Below, piece after piece: positions 46,330-56,584 of a stretch of DNA of 64,000 nt. Under the pieces are notes generated by a model. The model worked only from the letters and a program-made list of their open reading frames with translations, was not told the DNA's origin and did no database searches. This DNA comes from Candidatus Nezhaarchaeota archaeon. Lineage in GTDB: Archaea > Thermoproteota > Methanomethylicia > Nezhaarchaeales > WYZ-LMO8. A program made the translations under genes and the position numbers. The stretch is taken from NCBI GenBank assembly GCA_030055465.1, contig JASFYF010000001.1, forward strand, positions 351,179 to 415,178, in the 5' to 3' direction. How positions within the stretch are numbered: the first letter of the stretch is position 1; each line of letters begins with the position of its first letter.

Positions 46330-48384
46330 TCACCATAACCCCCCTACCTTGAGTAACATTAAAGCTATCACGAGCAAACCGATGAGTATGCCAATTAAAT
46401 TGTAGTTAAGGAAGCCCGTTTGTAGCCTTCTAAGCCTTGAGGCGAAGCCTGCAAAGCTAAAGGCTAGACCTCTGATCGCACTTTCAAAGCCTTTCATTTC
46501 AACCCACTTGTACAGGCCTGAGGCTGAGGCCATTAACGGATAAACGAACGCGTTGTAGTACATTTTGTTTATGTACCACCGATTATAGAAGAAGGTTGAT
46601 AGAGCCCGCAGCAACATGCTTTTGGCTAGGAAGGCGGACGTGTCTAACTTCTTCCTTACGTAGATAAGGTAAGCAGGTACACCCCCGATGACCAGCATCG
46701 CTAAAGCTAAGGGCAGCGTCAATGGCGGTGCAGCGACGGCTTCAACGGCAACATCTGCCATGCTCGAGTGAAGCGAATAGTAGGGAGCCGCAACCGAGAA
46801 CACATGGTGCAAGGCGTCCTCCATCCATAGTCCTATGAAACCTATGCCCAGGGAGGCAACGGCAAGTATGCCGTAGGGTACATACATTATTGGGCTGGCT
46901 TCTTTGATTTCGTGTTCTCCATGCTCATGCTCGGTTTTCCTGCGGCCTTTTTCTCCATAGAATGTCAAACCCATCATCCTAATAGTGTAAAATGCCGTCA
47001 ATGCTGCTGTAACAAGTCCAAGCACAAATGGACCAACTAGACCTGACTCCAAGCTTACGGTCAGAACGGACTCTTTGCTCCAAAAACCGCTGAAGGGAGG
47101 TACGCCAGCCAGCGATAGGGCGGCAAGCCACATGAATAAACACGTTAACGGCATGAACTTCTTTAAACCGCCCATATGGTACATGAACCTCGACTCCACA
47201 GCGTGGATCACGGACCCCGCAGCTAGGAATAAAGATGCCTTAAACGCTGCGTGGCTCATCAAGTGAAACATACCTGAGGTTAGCCCCTCCACTAATCCGT
47301 TAGCCAATAACCCGCCGGCCCCTAGGGCAAGAAACATGTAGCCTATCTGGCTAACTGTCGAGTAAGCTAAAACCTTCTTTATCTCAGTTGATACCATAGC
47401 CTGAGTCGCAGCTAGGAATGCCGTGAACGCACCTATCCAAGCGGTTACCGTGAAGAACGTTGAAAGTTCGGTTACGCCCACAACGTGATAGGCGAACCAG
47501 AATATGGGCAAAACCCTCGCAATCAGGTATACCCCGGCCTTTACCATTGTTGCCGCGTGTATTAAGGCGCTGACGGAAGTTGGACCTGCCATGGCGTCTG
47601 GAAGCCACTCGTGAAGCGGGAACTGCGCTGACTTACCTATAGGTCCCATTAGAAAGAGAAGTGAAGCTGGAAGGAGGAGACCGGCGCCGCTTAGGGCGGT
47701 AGCCCAATGGCTTGCTGTACGTATTAGCTCCGAGTAACTGAATGTTCCAGCATAGGCGTATATCATGAATATGGCTGCTAGAAGGCACACGTCGCCTATC
47801 CTCGTGGTTACAAAGGCTTTCATGCCTGCATGTGATGGCGGGTATGCTTCATCACCCTCTCCGACCCAGCACTTAAGCCAATCATCCTTGGAGTCACGAT
47901 ACCAGAAGCCTATCAAGGCATAACTGCATATGCCGACTCCCTCCCATCCAAAAAACATGAGCAGAAGGTTATCGGCCATAACTAGGAGTAGCATGCTGCC
48001 TATGAAGAAGTTCATGAAGAACCAATACCTAGTTAACCCAGGTTCTTCATGCATGTAGCGGAGTGAGTAAACCATTATTAGAAAGCTTATCCAAGCAACT
48101 ATGTTAGCCATTATTATGCTAAGCGGATCAACAATGACGCCCATACCAACATTCATGGGCTCTATCCATCTAAAGCTCTCCGAGTTGTATAGGGAAGGAG
48201 GCTTGCTCAACAAGTGGGGGATAAGGGTTGCGGTGAAAACAGCCGCTAAAAGGGAGAAAACAACTGCGCCATAATCCCTAACTCGAGAACTTATCTTTGC
48301 AAGGGCAGGTGTTAAGACGGCACCGACCATTGGTAGTATCCAGCAGAGCCATGCACCCATGTAGTGAATCGACATAGACAACAC
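46330..48384 (-). CDS. nuoL: NADH-quinone oxidoreductase subunit L-like
   Basis: 684 aa; GWEGVGICSYALIGFWYRD, LPDAMAGPTSVSALIHAATMVKAGVYLIAR, TEIKKVLAYSTVSQIGYMFLALG. Confidence 0.93.
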   Translation of the reverse strand: MLSMSIHYMGAWLCWILPMVGAVLTPALAKISSRVRDYGAVVFSLLAAVFTATLIPHLLSKPPSLYNSESFRWIEPMNVGMGVIVDPLSIIMANIVAWISFLIMVYSLRYMHEEPGLTRYWFFMNFFIGSMLLLVMADNLLLMFFGWEGVGICSYALIGFWYRDSKDDWLKCWVGEGDEAYPPSHAGMKAFVTTRIGDVCLLAAIFMIYAYAGTFSYSELIRTASHWATALSGAGLLLPASLLFLMGPIGKSAQFPLHEWLPDAMAGPTSVSALIHAATMVKAGVYLIARVLPIFWFAYHVVGVTELSTFFTVTAWIGAFTAFLAATQAMVSTEIKKVLAYSTVSQIGYMFLALGAGGLLANGLVEGLTSGMFHLMSHAAFKASLFLAAGSVIHAVESRFMYHMGGLKKFMPLTCLFMWLAALSLAGVPPFSGFWSKESVLTVSLESGLVGPFVLGLVTAALTAFYTIRMMGLTFYGEKGRRKTEHEHGEHEIKEASPIMYVPYGILAVASLGIGFIGLWMEDALHHVFSVAAPYYSLHSSMADVAVEAVAAPPLTLPLALAMLVIGGVPAYLIYVRKKLDTSAFLAKSMLLRALSTFFYNRWYINKMYYNAFVYPLMASASGLYKWVEMKGFESAIRGLAFSFAGFASRLRRLQTGFLNYNLIGILIGLLVIALMLLKVGGLW

Positions 48385-48502
48385 CTTTTCTGCAGCGTTT
48401 TAACGAGTTTTATGGAAAAGATATTTAACGCTTACTCTTGATTTACATGTGAATGCCGCCACCATTCAAGAAAGGTGCTGAAGGTAAAAAGCAAGGAACG
48501 GA

Positions 48503-49165
48503 ATGATGCTAATGTTTGATATAATATCCGCAATGGTTGACCTAGCTTTAAAGTACTCTTACTTAGGGGTCTTCATAGTCTCAGCACTTTCAAACCTAGT
48601 GCTGTTCTTTCCGGTGCCTTACTTAGCGGCCTTACTGATCATAGTAACGGTTACAAAAATGGACCCGGTTCTTACAGCTATAGCCAGCGGCTTGGGATCA
48701 GGTATAGGCAAGTTGTTTGCGTATTTCGTTGGCTACAGCGGTAGAAAGGTCATCGGTAAGGGCACTAGGGCAGAGAGGCTTGATGCTCTCGCTAAGATGT
48801 TGAGCAAAGGAGGCCTAATAGCTGTCTTGATAGTCTCAGCTACACCGTTGCCAGACGACATCGTCTTGGTGCCCATGGGTCTTCTCAGGTACAGCCTCTG
48901 GAAATTCTGGGCTGCTACCACTATAGGTAAAACTTTCCTGGCCTTGCTTGTCTGCTACTTTGGTGTTGTAACATCAGCTATCTCCGAAGAGCTCGGCTTC
49001 AACTCTTGGCTTACAGCCGGCATCTCAATAGCCGTAACAGCGGTGGGCACCTATATTGTATTGAAAGTTAATTGGGTTAAAATAGCTTCGACCATAGCCC
49101 TAAAGGGTTTAAACGGAGTGATCCAAGGCTTAAAGGATGAAGGTGTGAAGTGGTTCTTCACGTGA
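48503..49165 (+). CDS. DedA/VTT-domain-like membrane protein
   Basis: 220 aa; VPYLAALLIIVTVTKMDPVLTAIASGLGSGIGKLFAYFVGYSGRK; ATPLPDDIVLVPMGLLRYSLWKF. Confidence 0.65.
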   Translation: MMLMFDIISAMVDLALKYSYLGVFIVSALSNLVLFFPVPYLAALLIIVTVTKMDPVLTAIASGLGSGIGKLFAYFVGYSGRKVIGKGTRAERLDALAKMLSKGGLIAVLIVSATPLPDDIVLVPMGLLRYSLWKFWAATTIGKTFLALLVCYFGVVTSAISEELGFNSWLTAGISIAVTAVGTYIVLKVNWVKIASTIALKGLNGVIQGLKDEGVKWFFT

Positions 49166-49317
49166 AAACCAAATAATCTGAGGCGGGGCCCGCCATCCAT
49201 TACTAGATTGATGAGAATCTACAAGTCTAGGCTCTCCAGAAACTTGGAGGACTTAAAGTCTCCAGGGGACTTAATTCTTTGGCTCAAAGTTCCAATAACT
49301 CTAATGCAAAAATGAGC

Positions 49318-50604
49318 TTAAAGGAAATCAGTAATAGTTGTTTGACCGCGTTCAGGCTTCGATTCTTCGCGTGGTGCATAGTCGATGATCAATTGGCCAT
49401 AAACCCCATCATAACCTGGCTTAACCCTGATTTCCCCTTTCCTCGCCTTCACTATGCACTCCGCGATCTTCTCAGGGACGACCCCCATAAGTTCGTTGAA
49501 TGGTGCCTCGAGTAGTACTTTGAATTCATTGCCAAACCTCCTTGTAAGGCTCGTGCACAACTCCCACACACGGCCTGAGTAAAGCCTCATTTCTCCCCTC
49601 ACACCTAAGCATGAGGCCACAATCTCTGCTAACGGTATAAGCCTCTTAAAGTCGATGGCTAGTGGTGGCCTGAAGCCCTTGGGCCTATCAGCGAGTTCCT
49701 CAACTCTTTGTTCAACACCTTTAGTTAACGGCTTTCCACACACGGGACACTTATTGCCCCTCTTTATTGCTTCGCTTGGAGGCATTGAAACGCCACACTT
49801 CCTATGGCCTGTCCAGTGATACTTACCGTAAGCAGGATCAACTTCAATGGTCATCAAGAAACGGCCCGAATCCCTCTCAGTTATGGCCCGTGTAACTTCG
49901 CTGTAAGAAAGCTCACCCAAGTTAAACACGTTTGCCTCTCTGCCGAGCCTATGTGGATAGGGACTGTGGCTGTCGCTATTGCTCAGCAAGGTTAACCTAT
50001 CAAGGAAGGAAACACGCCAATTCATTTCCGGGTCTGAGCTTAGACCGGTCTCCAACGCCTTTACTTCGCAGCTTTTATCTCCATAACAGTCCTCCAAGCT
50101 ATCAACCCCGCTGACCGATCCGAATATGGACCACCAAGGCGTCCAAGCGTGAGCTGGGAAAACCATCACGCTTTTATCTACGCTTAGAAGTATTTCAACT
50201 AGTTCCGCGGGCTCCATGGAGAACACGGGCCTTCCATCTGACTCCAAATCGCCCCTTTCACTTAAAATGTGGGCTGCCTGTTCCGCTACCTCTAGGCTCG
50301 GCATCAAGATTACATGGTGTATCTTCCTCGCTTTCCCCTCAACCCAATGGATTGTGCCCACCTCTGCTTGGACAACAAATAGGGGCTTAAATGAGGAGCC
50401 TTTAACCTTATAGAGACCTGTCCCCGGAACCTCTTCGAGGTTCTCTTTGAGCTCCCTTAACCATAAGGGATGAAGGGCGTCGCCGGTACCTAGAAGGTCC
50501 ACGCCCTTGATGGGAGCGTAAGTCGATAGTTCTCGGATACTCATTTTATCCGATGTTGCCCCGCTATACCTTGAATGTATGTGGAGGTCGGCATAGACTA
50601 TCAT
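49318..50604 (-). CDS. Endonuclease Q-like PHP-domain nuclease with C-terminal PIP box
   Basis: VYADLHIHSRYSGATSDKMSIRELSTYAPIKGVDLLGTGDALHP; zinc-ribbon CGVSMPPSEAIKRGNKCPVCGKP; C-terminal QTTITDFL. Confidence 0.87.
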   Translation of the reverse strand: MIVYADLHIHSRYSGATSDKMSIRELSTYAPIKGVDLLGTGDALHPLWLRELKENLEEVPGTGLYKVKGSSFKPLFVVQAEVGTIHWVEGKARKIHHVILMPSLEVAEQAAHILSERGDLESDGRPVFSMEPAELVEILLSVDKSVMVFPAHAWTPWWSIFGSVSGVDSLEDCYGDKSCEVKALETGLSSDPEMNWRVSFLDRLTLLSNSDSHSPYPHRLGREANVFNLGELSYSEVTRAITERDSGRFLMTIEVDPAYGKYHWTGHRKCGVSMPPSEAIKRGNKCPVCGKPLTKGVEQRVEELADRPKGFRPPLAIDFKRLIPLAEIVASCLGVRGEMRLYSGRVWELCTSLTRRFGNEFKVLLEAPFNELMGVVPEKIAECIVKARKGEIRVKPGYDGVYGQLIIDYAPREESKPERGQTTITDFL

Positions 50605-50672
50605 GTTAGACTACCTGAGGACCCTGCGGTTTAGAGGAAGAACATAAAAAATGGAGCGCGGGGTAATTCAAT

Positions 50673-52226
50673 TTAGGGCGCCAACAAGAGGTTCAAAGTT
50701 GCGTTCCGCGCTACCTCGACAAAGGGCCAAGGATAGCACCCTATGATTATTAGGGCTATCATCAGCAATACGAGCGGCAACACCATGATCGGCGATGCCT
50801 CCTTCACTATCTTAACTTTGTCGCCTCTAGGCCTTATAACGCACACCTGAAGAAGGCGTAGGTAATAGGCCACTGCGAATATGCTGTTCAGGAGCATTAG
50901 GGAGGTTGCCACATTCATGAATAAGTCGCCAACGCTATAGCCAGCCATTAACAGTAAGAGCTTGCTCACAAAACCTGCTAGAGGAGGAGCTCCAGCCAGC
51001 GACAATAGACCTATCGAGAAGGATGCTCCAGTCCATGGCATTGCTCTCCCAACCCCTTCAAGTTCGTAGATGTTTCTTGTCTTTGCTCTGGTCACAAATG
51101 ATCCCGCGGCAAGGAAGAGGAGGCCTTTACCTATCGCATGTGAAAGTAAGTGCATCAAAGCACCCATAAACCCTGTAACGGCTGCCGCCAAGAAGCTGCT
51201 GGAGCCTACAGTTGCCCAAATGTGCACGCTGTAGGCCGCCACTCCCAAACCGAATATTATGAAGCCTATGTTTGCCGTGCTCGAGAAAGCGAGCAATCTC
51301 TTCACATCTCTTTGAAGTAGAGCCTGCATATTCGCAACGGTAGCGGTTACCACGGCGAACACTACTAACACGAGACCATAGTTGAAGGTTGAAGGTGCAA
51401 ACACCGTAAAGGCCGTTCTGCTGATAGCGTAGACTGCTACCTTTATCACTAAGCCTGAGAGCATGGCGCTTATAGAGCTTGGGGCTGCTGGATGCGCATC
51501 CGGCAGCCATGTGTGGAAGGGCACGATCGAGGCAGTTACGCCGAAGCCGACCAATATTAGCGTTATCACTAGGTAGCAATACGCTGGGTCTACGGCTGAG
51601 CTTGAGAAAGCAACAGAAAGCGCTGAGAGGTTCACGGTGCCAGCGTACCCGTAAAGCAGTGCTATGCCTAAAAGGGCTATGAGTGAGCCCACAGTGCTCA
51701 TAACCAAATACTTGAAGCCAGCCTCTATGGGTTCCCATCTATACTTTCTGAAAGAAACAAGCGAATATGATGCTATGCTCATCAACTCCCAGAAGACGAA
51801 AAGCGTGAAGAGGTCTCCTGACACTGCTACCCCTGCCATACCAGCTACTAGCAGCAACAACATGGTATAGTAGCGGTCTAATCCGGTGTCGTGATCCATG
51901 TACCTAATTGAGTATATGGACACTAGCATCCCTAAACCGCAGAAGAGTAGAACCATAAACATGCTAAGGGTATCCACTATAACCTCCACGCCTATGGGTG
52001 GACTAAACCCGGGTAAGTACGCCCTGAAGCCATCAGCCGGCAAGTTCACGTACATCTGTATGGCAATTATGAAGGCTATTAAGAAGCCCAGAGTTGCGAA
52101 GGCCCCCGACAAATGCTTGTACTTCTTGCGACCTTCAAGGTAGCCCACGATGGGGGTCAATGCCGAGAATGCCGACAGCACTAATGTTGGCCCCAACACG
52201 TAGAGGAACGAGTCCATGGCTACCAC
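50673..52226 (-). CDS. Complex I antiporter-like subunit (NuoM/NuoN/MrpD-like)
   Basis: 517 aa polytopic; FVFWELMSIASYSLVSFRK, LPDAHPAAPSSISAMLSGLVIKVAVYAISR. Confidence 0.88.
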   Translation of the reverse strand: MVAMDSFLYVLGPTLVLSAFSALTPIVGYLEGRKKYKHLSGAFATLGFLIAFIIAIQMYVNLPADGFRAYLPGFSPPIGVEVIVDTLSMFMVLLFCGLGMLVSIYSIRYMDHDTGLDRYYTMLLLLVAGMAGVAVSGDLFTLFVFWELMSIASYSLVSFRKYRWEPIEAGFKYLVMSTVGSLIALLGIALLYGYAGTVNLSALSVAFSSSAVDPAYCYLVITLILVGFGVTASIVPFHTWLPDAHPAAPSSISAMLSGLVIKVAVYAISRTAFTVFAPSTFNYGLVLVVFAVVTATVANMQALLQRDVKRLLAFSSTANIGFIIFGLGVAAYSVHIWATVGSSSFLAAAVTGFMGALMHLLSHAIGKGLLFLAAGSFVTRAKTRNIYELEGVGRAMPWTGASFSIGLLSLAGAPPLAGFVSKLLLLMAGYSVGDLFMNVATSLMLLNSIFAVAYYLRLLQVCVIRPRGDKVKIVKEASPIMVLPLVLLMIALIIIGCYPWPFVEVARNATLNLLLAP

Positions 52227-52549
52227 CTTAACCTCCTAAGTTTCTTCAGGTCTAAAGTCTTGTAGTGGCGATAAGCGTTAACTACAAGCGATAATGCAAG
52301 CGCCGCTATCGCACCACCAATCACTATAGATATCACCACGAAGGCTTGGGCAAGAGGATCCACTATTCCGAGTGGGTAAGTCCTCATCCAGCCGAGGGAT
52401 AGGAAGACCATGTTAACAGCTATGGTTATCATTTCTATCCCTATCACAGTCTTTATCATGTTTCTCTTGGAGACTACGCAGTAGAGCCCTATGGCTATGA
52501 GGATCACGGAGGTTACGAAATACGCCTGAGGAGCCAGCGTCTCAACCAT
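52220..52549 (-). CDS. nuoK: NADH-quinone oxidoreductase subunit K-like
   Basis: VILIAIGLYCVVSKRNMIKTVIGIEMITIAVNMVFLSLG. Confidence 0.9.
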   Translation of the reverse strand: MVETLAPQAYFVTSVILIAIGLYCVVSKRNMIKTVIGIEMITIAVNMVFLSLGWMRTYPLGIVDPLAQAFVVISIVIGGAIAALALSLVVNAYRHYKTLDLKKLRRLRW

Positions 52550-52553
52550 TCAG

Positions 52554-52922
52554 TTACACCTCCTCAGTGGCTTCTTCAAGTGGGGCCTCCACCACCGTCT
52601 CCTCCTCTTCGATTATTTCCTTGGGAGGCTCGACCCTGAAAAGGGCAGTTACACCGCACGTTGCCCCCAACACCATAAATGCTTGGGCTAGCATATCGAT
52701 CGCCCTATAACCCCAAAGGGATGTACCCAGCATAAGGTTGCTCAGGAAGTCTGGATTGTACAGTTCTTGAGAGGCCCTGTCAAACCAGTCTACACCTAGA
52801 TCCTTGAGGCCTTGGGTTAAGGCTGAGCTGTCCAAGTAAGGCGATGGTATGGGTACAAAACAGAGCAAAGCTAATACTGCTAATGCGAGCAACGCCCCAG
52901 CGGCGGCGAGTCCCTTACTCAT
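52554..52922 (-). CDS. Split NuoJ C-terminal-half-like subunit with acidic tail
   Basis: Position between J- and K-like genes; two hydrophobic segments; ends EEEETVVEAPLEEATEEV. Confidence 0.65.
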   Translation of the reverse strand: MSKGLAAAGALLALAVLALLCFVPIPSPYLDSSALTQGLKDLGVDWFDRASQELYNPDFLSNLMLGTSLWGYRAIDMLAQAFMVLGATCGVTALFRVEPPKEIIEEEETVVEAPLEEATEEV

Positions 52923-53155
52923 GCGGTTCGCCTCCTTTTAATCATGTGAATTGTCACGGCAAACAGCACGGTGACAGCGCCCGCATATACCAACAGTTGA
53001 AACACTGATGCATAGAAAGCGCCCATGACATAGTAAAGGATGCCAACAAACACGCTCATGGCTGAGAAAGCTATTATGCTCTTGAACAAGTCCTCGGATT
53101 CAACTGCGAAGAGCGCTGAAAGTATTGCCAAGAATATTATTGCGATATCCCACAT
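52919..53155 (-). CDS. nuoJ: NADH-quinone oxidoreductase subunit J-like (N-terminal half)
   Basis: 78 aa; ILYYVMGAFYASVFQLLVYAGAVTVLFAVTIHMIKR. Confidence 0.8.
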   Translation of the reverse strand: MWDIAIIFLAILSALFAVESEDLFKSIIAFSAMSVFVGILYYVMGAFYASVFQLLVYAGAVTVLFAVTIHMIKRRRTA

Positions 53156-53487
53156 GGATCAACAACCTCGGCTTTCCTGTTGTAAGTCGCTAACTCGTAG
53201 AAAGGAGTCATTTTAATAGCTTTTCGGGGGCAGGACTCGGCGCATTGCGCGCAAAACGTGCACCTAGATATGTAGTACTTCGGCTTCTTCTTATTGTCCG
53301 ACGTGAGCACAAGTTCAATGGCGCTTGAGGGACAGTCCTTGGCACATAAGCCGCATCCAATGCAAAGGTTGTAGTCTATCTCGACCTTTCCCCTATAGTC
53401 CTCGGCAACTGCCCTTTTCTCGAACGGATAAAGCAGCGTAGCCCTCTTCTGGAGGGCGTTTCTCAGGGCTTCACCAAATATCGGCAT
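53137..53487 (-). CDS. nuoI: NADH-quinone oxidoreductase subunit I-like
   Basis: CIGCGLCAKDCPSSAI and CTFCAQCAESCPRKAI. Confidence 0.92.
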   Translation of the reverse strand: MPIFGEALRNALQKRATLLYPFEKRAVAEDYRGKVEIDYNLCIGCGLCAKDCPSSAIELVLTSDNKKKPKYYISRCTFCAQCAESCPRKAIKMTPFYELATYNRKAEVVDPCGISQ

Positions 53488-53498
53488 GGAAACTCACC

Positions 53499-54497
53499 TC
53501 AAAACGCAAGAAGGTTCGGGATTAGGACCGCCAGAGACAATTGAAGTATGGAGAGCGGCATGAGGTATTTCCAAGCGAAGTTGACCATTTGGTCTATCCT
53601 CAACCTCGACATGGCTGCTCTAAGCAGCGTTAGTATAAGTAGAACAACTATCGATTTAACCACGAAAAGCACGGTTGAAATGACGGTGCCAGCTGCGCCT
53701 GGAAATACAGGCTGCGGCCCACCCAGAAAGAGGGTTGCGCCAAGCCCACATAGGAATGCTAACTCCACATCTCGAGCAAGCCTTAGGAGCGCTAGCTTTT
53801 TGCCCGAGTACTCAGTCATCCATCCAGCGACTATTTCAGTCTCAGCCTCCGGTATGTCGAAGGGGGTTCTTTCGAGCTCAGCTTGAGCAGCCAACAAGAA
53901 TATTGCGAAACCCAATGCCTGAATCCCGAATATGCTCCACAAGCCGCTTTGAGCCTCCACTATTCCCCTTATGGATAGAGATGGATTAGCTTTCACTGTT
54001 ACCGCTGCAGCCCCTATCACCGACGCCACAAGCGGTATTTCGTATCCCAACAGCTGGAGTATCGCTCTCTCTGAGCCTATCTCGGAGTACCTGCTGGCTG
54101 AGGATATGCCTCCTAGGAAGATTAGAACTACAAATAGCGTCATTATAACCATTAAGACTACGATGTCGCCCTCGAAGGATATTATCCCTCGCGTGCCGTA
54201 AACTGGCAGGAAAAGCACGGCAAAGAGGCTTAAAGCCAAAGCAAAGACTGGGACAGCCGAAAATATGGGCTTTTCAGCTCCTTCGGGTACTACGTCCTCT
54301 TTAGCCATTAGCTTCACGAAATCCGCGAAGGGCTGCAAGAATCCGCTTGGACCGGTGTAGAGCGGGCCTACCCTATTTTGAAGGCGAGCGTAAAACTTCC
54401 TGTCAATCCACTCATAGAGGAGGCCCAGAATAGAGAAGAAGAGGAAGCCCGGAAACACTAGGACCTTCACTATGTCGATGACTTCTTGCAGCATCAT
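53499..54497 (-). CDS. nuoH: NADH-quinone oxidoreductase subunit H-like
   Basis: ARLQNRVGPLYTGPSGFLQPFADFVKLMAKED; ELERTPFDIPEAETEIVAGWMTEYSG; start trimmed to an internal Met. Confidence 0.92.
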   Translation of the reverse strand: MMLQEVIDIVKVLVFPGFLFFSILGLLYEWIDRKFYARLQNRVGPLYTGPSGFLQPFADFVKLMAKEDVVPEGAEKPIFSAVPVFALALSLFAVLFLPVYGTRGIISFEGDIVVLMVIMTLFVVLIFLGGISSASRYSEIGSERAILQLLGYEIPLVASVIGAAAVTVKANPSLSIRGIVEAQSGLWSIFGIQALGFAIFLLAAQAELERTPFDIPEAETEIVAGWMTEYSGKKLALLRLARDVELAFLCGLGATLFLGGPQPVFPGAAGTVISTVLFVVKSIVVLLILTLLRAAMSRLRIDQMVNFAWKYLMPLSILQLSLAVLIPNLLAF

Positions 54498-55681
54498 CGA
54501 CCACCTCCATGGCTCACTCGCTTTATCTGGCTTAGACTCCAAACCCAACTTTTGCCGTCGTTAACATCAACGAACTTTATGGCTCTATCCGTGCAGCTCA
54601 TGCATGGATCTATGCTTGCAAAAGCTATCGGAATATCAGCTATGTTCACGACATAATCCCCCTTTGAAGTGAGCATCACGGGTATCGAAAGGAAGTTCGC
54701 GAGGGTGGGCGCCCTAACCTTCCACCTGAATGGTTTATCGCTGTTGTTAGATCTAACGTAGTGTATCACTTCGCCTCTAGGAGCCTCGGTTCTTCCCACG
54801 CCTTCACCTGCGGGCACAACCCTAGGCAACCTCACCCTGATGGGGCCACTTGGCATTTTCTTAATGGCTTCCCTGATTATGTTTATGGATTCAAGGGTCT
54901 CATCAATCCTGACGAGGACCCTAGCCGTAACATCACAGGTGTCGTATGTTACAACCTTGAACGGTATCTCGTCGTAGGCGGCGTGGGGATCGTCAGCCCT
55001 CACATCATATGGCACCCCCGAGGCCCTAGCGGTTGGACCCACCGCGCACAGCGCTATAGCATCCTCCTTTCTCAAGAGACCAACACCATCGCAGCGCATT
55101 CTTAGGGTCTTCTCATCAATACACATTTTCTTGTACTTCTTGACCTTCTCCTCGAGCAAATCCATGACTCTCAGTACCTTCTCGGCTCTCTCCTGCGGCA
55201 GGTCTCTCCTAACCCCTCCTATCGTCACCAGAGCGTAGGTCACCCTGTTGCCCGTCACTTCCTCTATTAGATCCATTACTGCTTCCCTATCCCTCCACAC
55301 GTACATGAACAACGTGTCGAATCCAACCTCATGGGCTGCGACGCCAAGCCACAAGAGGTGGCTGTGCACCCTGTTAAGCTCAAGGCCTATTGTCCTTATG
55401 TAATCAGCTCTCCGGGGCAGCTCTTTACCTATTATATCCTCAGTCGCTTGGGCTAAGCTGAAGCTGTGAACTATTCCGCATATTCCGCATATCCTCTCAG
55501 CCAAGTATAGGTTCTGGATATAAGATTGATACTCGCCAGCCTTTTCTATTCCTCTATGGTTGTAACCCATCCTCAGCTTGGCTCCTACTACTTGTTCCCC
55601 ATCAACGTAGCACGTTATGTTTATGGGCTCCTTGAGGGCCGGGTGCTGGGGACCTATTGGTATGTCGATTGCCGTGCTCAT
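54494..55681 (-). CDS. nuoD: NADH-quinone oxidoreductase subunit D-like
   Basis: GPQHPALKEPI, YNHRGIEKAGE, ERICGICGIVHSFSLAQATEDI, IDPCMSCTDRA. Confidence 0.94.
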   Translation of the reverse strand: MSTAIDIPIGPQHPALKEPINITCYVDGEQVVGAKLRMGYNHRGIEKAGEYQSYIQNLYLAERICGICGIVHSFSLAQATEDIIGKELPRRADYIRTIGLELNRVHSHLLWLGVAAHEVGFDTLFMYVWRDREAVMDLIEEVTGNRVTYALVTIGGVRRDLPQERAEKVLRVMDLLEEKVKKYKKMCIDEKTLRMRCDGVGLLRKEDAIALCAVGPTARASGVPYDVRADDPHAAYDEIPFKVVTYDTCDVTARVLVRIDETLESINIIREAIKKMPSGPIRVRLPRVVPAGEGVGRTEAPRGEVIHYVRSNNSDKPFRWKVRAPTLANFLSIPVMLTSKGDYVVNIADIPIAFASIDPCMSCTDRAIKFVDVNDGKSWVWSLSQIKRVSHGGGR

Positions 55682-55682
55682 A

Positions 55683-56159
55683 TCAATCCCTCTCCTTGGT
55701 TATTCGCTTCATTAAATCTTGAAAGTCAACGTCCTTCCTCAAGGGATACAAGCCTTCAGGCCAATCGTCGGGGAGCTCGAGGTGGGTCATATCCGGATGA
55801 CCCTTAACGTCTATGCCGAACATCTCATGCACCTCTTTCTCGTAGAAGAAAGCTCCAGGAATAACGTCGACTATTGAGTCGATGCTCGGGGAATCCCTGG
55901 GAATAATCCCCTTTATCGCTATCACGATCCCTTTATAGGAGAACAACGGTATTACCTCAAACCTATCCCGAGCGTCGACGCCGGTTATCGTTGATAAGTG
56001 CGTCACTCCAAGCTCGTTTTTTAAGATTTTAACGACTTCCTTGTAGGCTTCGCCGTTTACGGTTATGAAGAGCCTTCGAGGCCTCTGAATCCTAGCTTCA
56101 AGTATCTTATCTCCAAGCTTAGACTTCAACGTGTTTACTACGTCTTCTTCGAGAGTCAA
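55683..56159 (-). CDS. nuoC: NADH-quinone oxidoreductase subunit C-like
   Basis: PGAFFYEKEVHEMFGIDVKGHPDMTHLELPDDWPEGLYPLRKD. Confidence 0.92.
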   Translation of the reverse strand: MTLEEDVVNTLKSKLGDKILEARIQRPRRLFITVNGEAYKEVVKILKNELGVTHLSTITGVDARDRFEVIPLFSYKGIVIAIKGIIPRDSPSIDSIVDVIPGAFFYEKEVHEMFGIDVKGHPDMTHLELPDDWPEGLYPLRKDVDFQDLMKRITKERD

Positions 56160-56584
56160 GATCCTCCACCACGCAGCTTTTCTATAAGCTTAACAACACC
56201 GTTGATTATGGCTTCGGGCTTTGGGGGGCATCCCATTACGTAGACGTCGACGGGTATTAATGAGTCAAGGCCAGGATAAACGTTGTAGCAGTTCCTGAAG
56301 GCCCCGCTGCTAGCACAGCAGTTTCCAACAGCCATCACGAACTTCGGTTCAGGCATCTGCTCGTATATCCTGATGATCCTCTTCTCGACCTGCTTTGTTA
56401 TGGGTCCTGTAACTACTAGGACGTCTGCGTGCCTAGGTGATCCCACCAGCTTGATGCCGAAGCGCTCGACATCATAGCGAGGTGTGAGCGCGGCTACTAT
56501 TTCTATATCGCAACCATTGCAGGCACCAGTGTTGAAGTGTATAACCCAAGGGCTCCTAATCCTCGCCCAATCTACAAGCCCCAC
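56156..56584 (-). CDS. nuoB: NADH-quinone oxidoreductase subunit B-like
   Basis: NTGACNGCDIEIVAALTPRYD; AVGNCCASSGAF; VMGCPPKPEAI. Confidence 0.94.
   Translation of the reverse strand: MGLVDWARIRSPWVIHFNTGACNGCDIEIVAALTPRYDVERFGIKLVGSPRHADVLVVTGPITKQVEKRIIRIYEQMPEPKFVMAVGNCCASSGAFRNCYNVYPGLDSLIPVDVYVMGCPPKPEAIINGVVKLIEKLRGGGS

Noticed and set aside
51127-51738. - strand 203-aa ORF
   Set aside because: Same strand but alternate frame inside a NuoM/N-like gene; Arg/Ser-rich out-of-frame translation.
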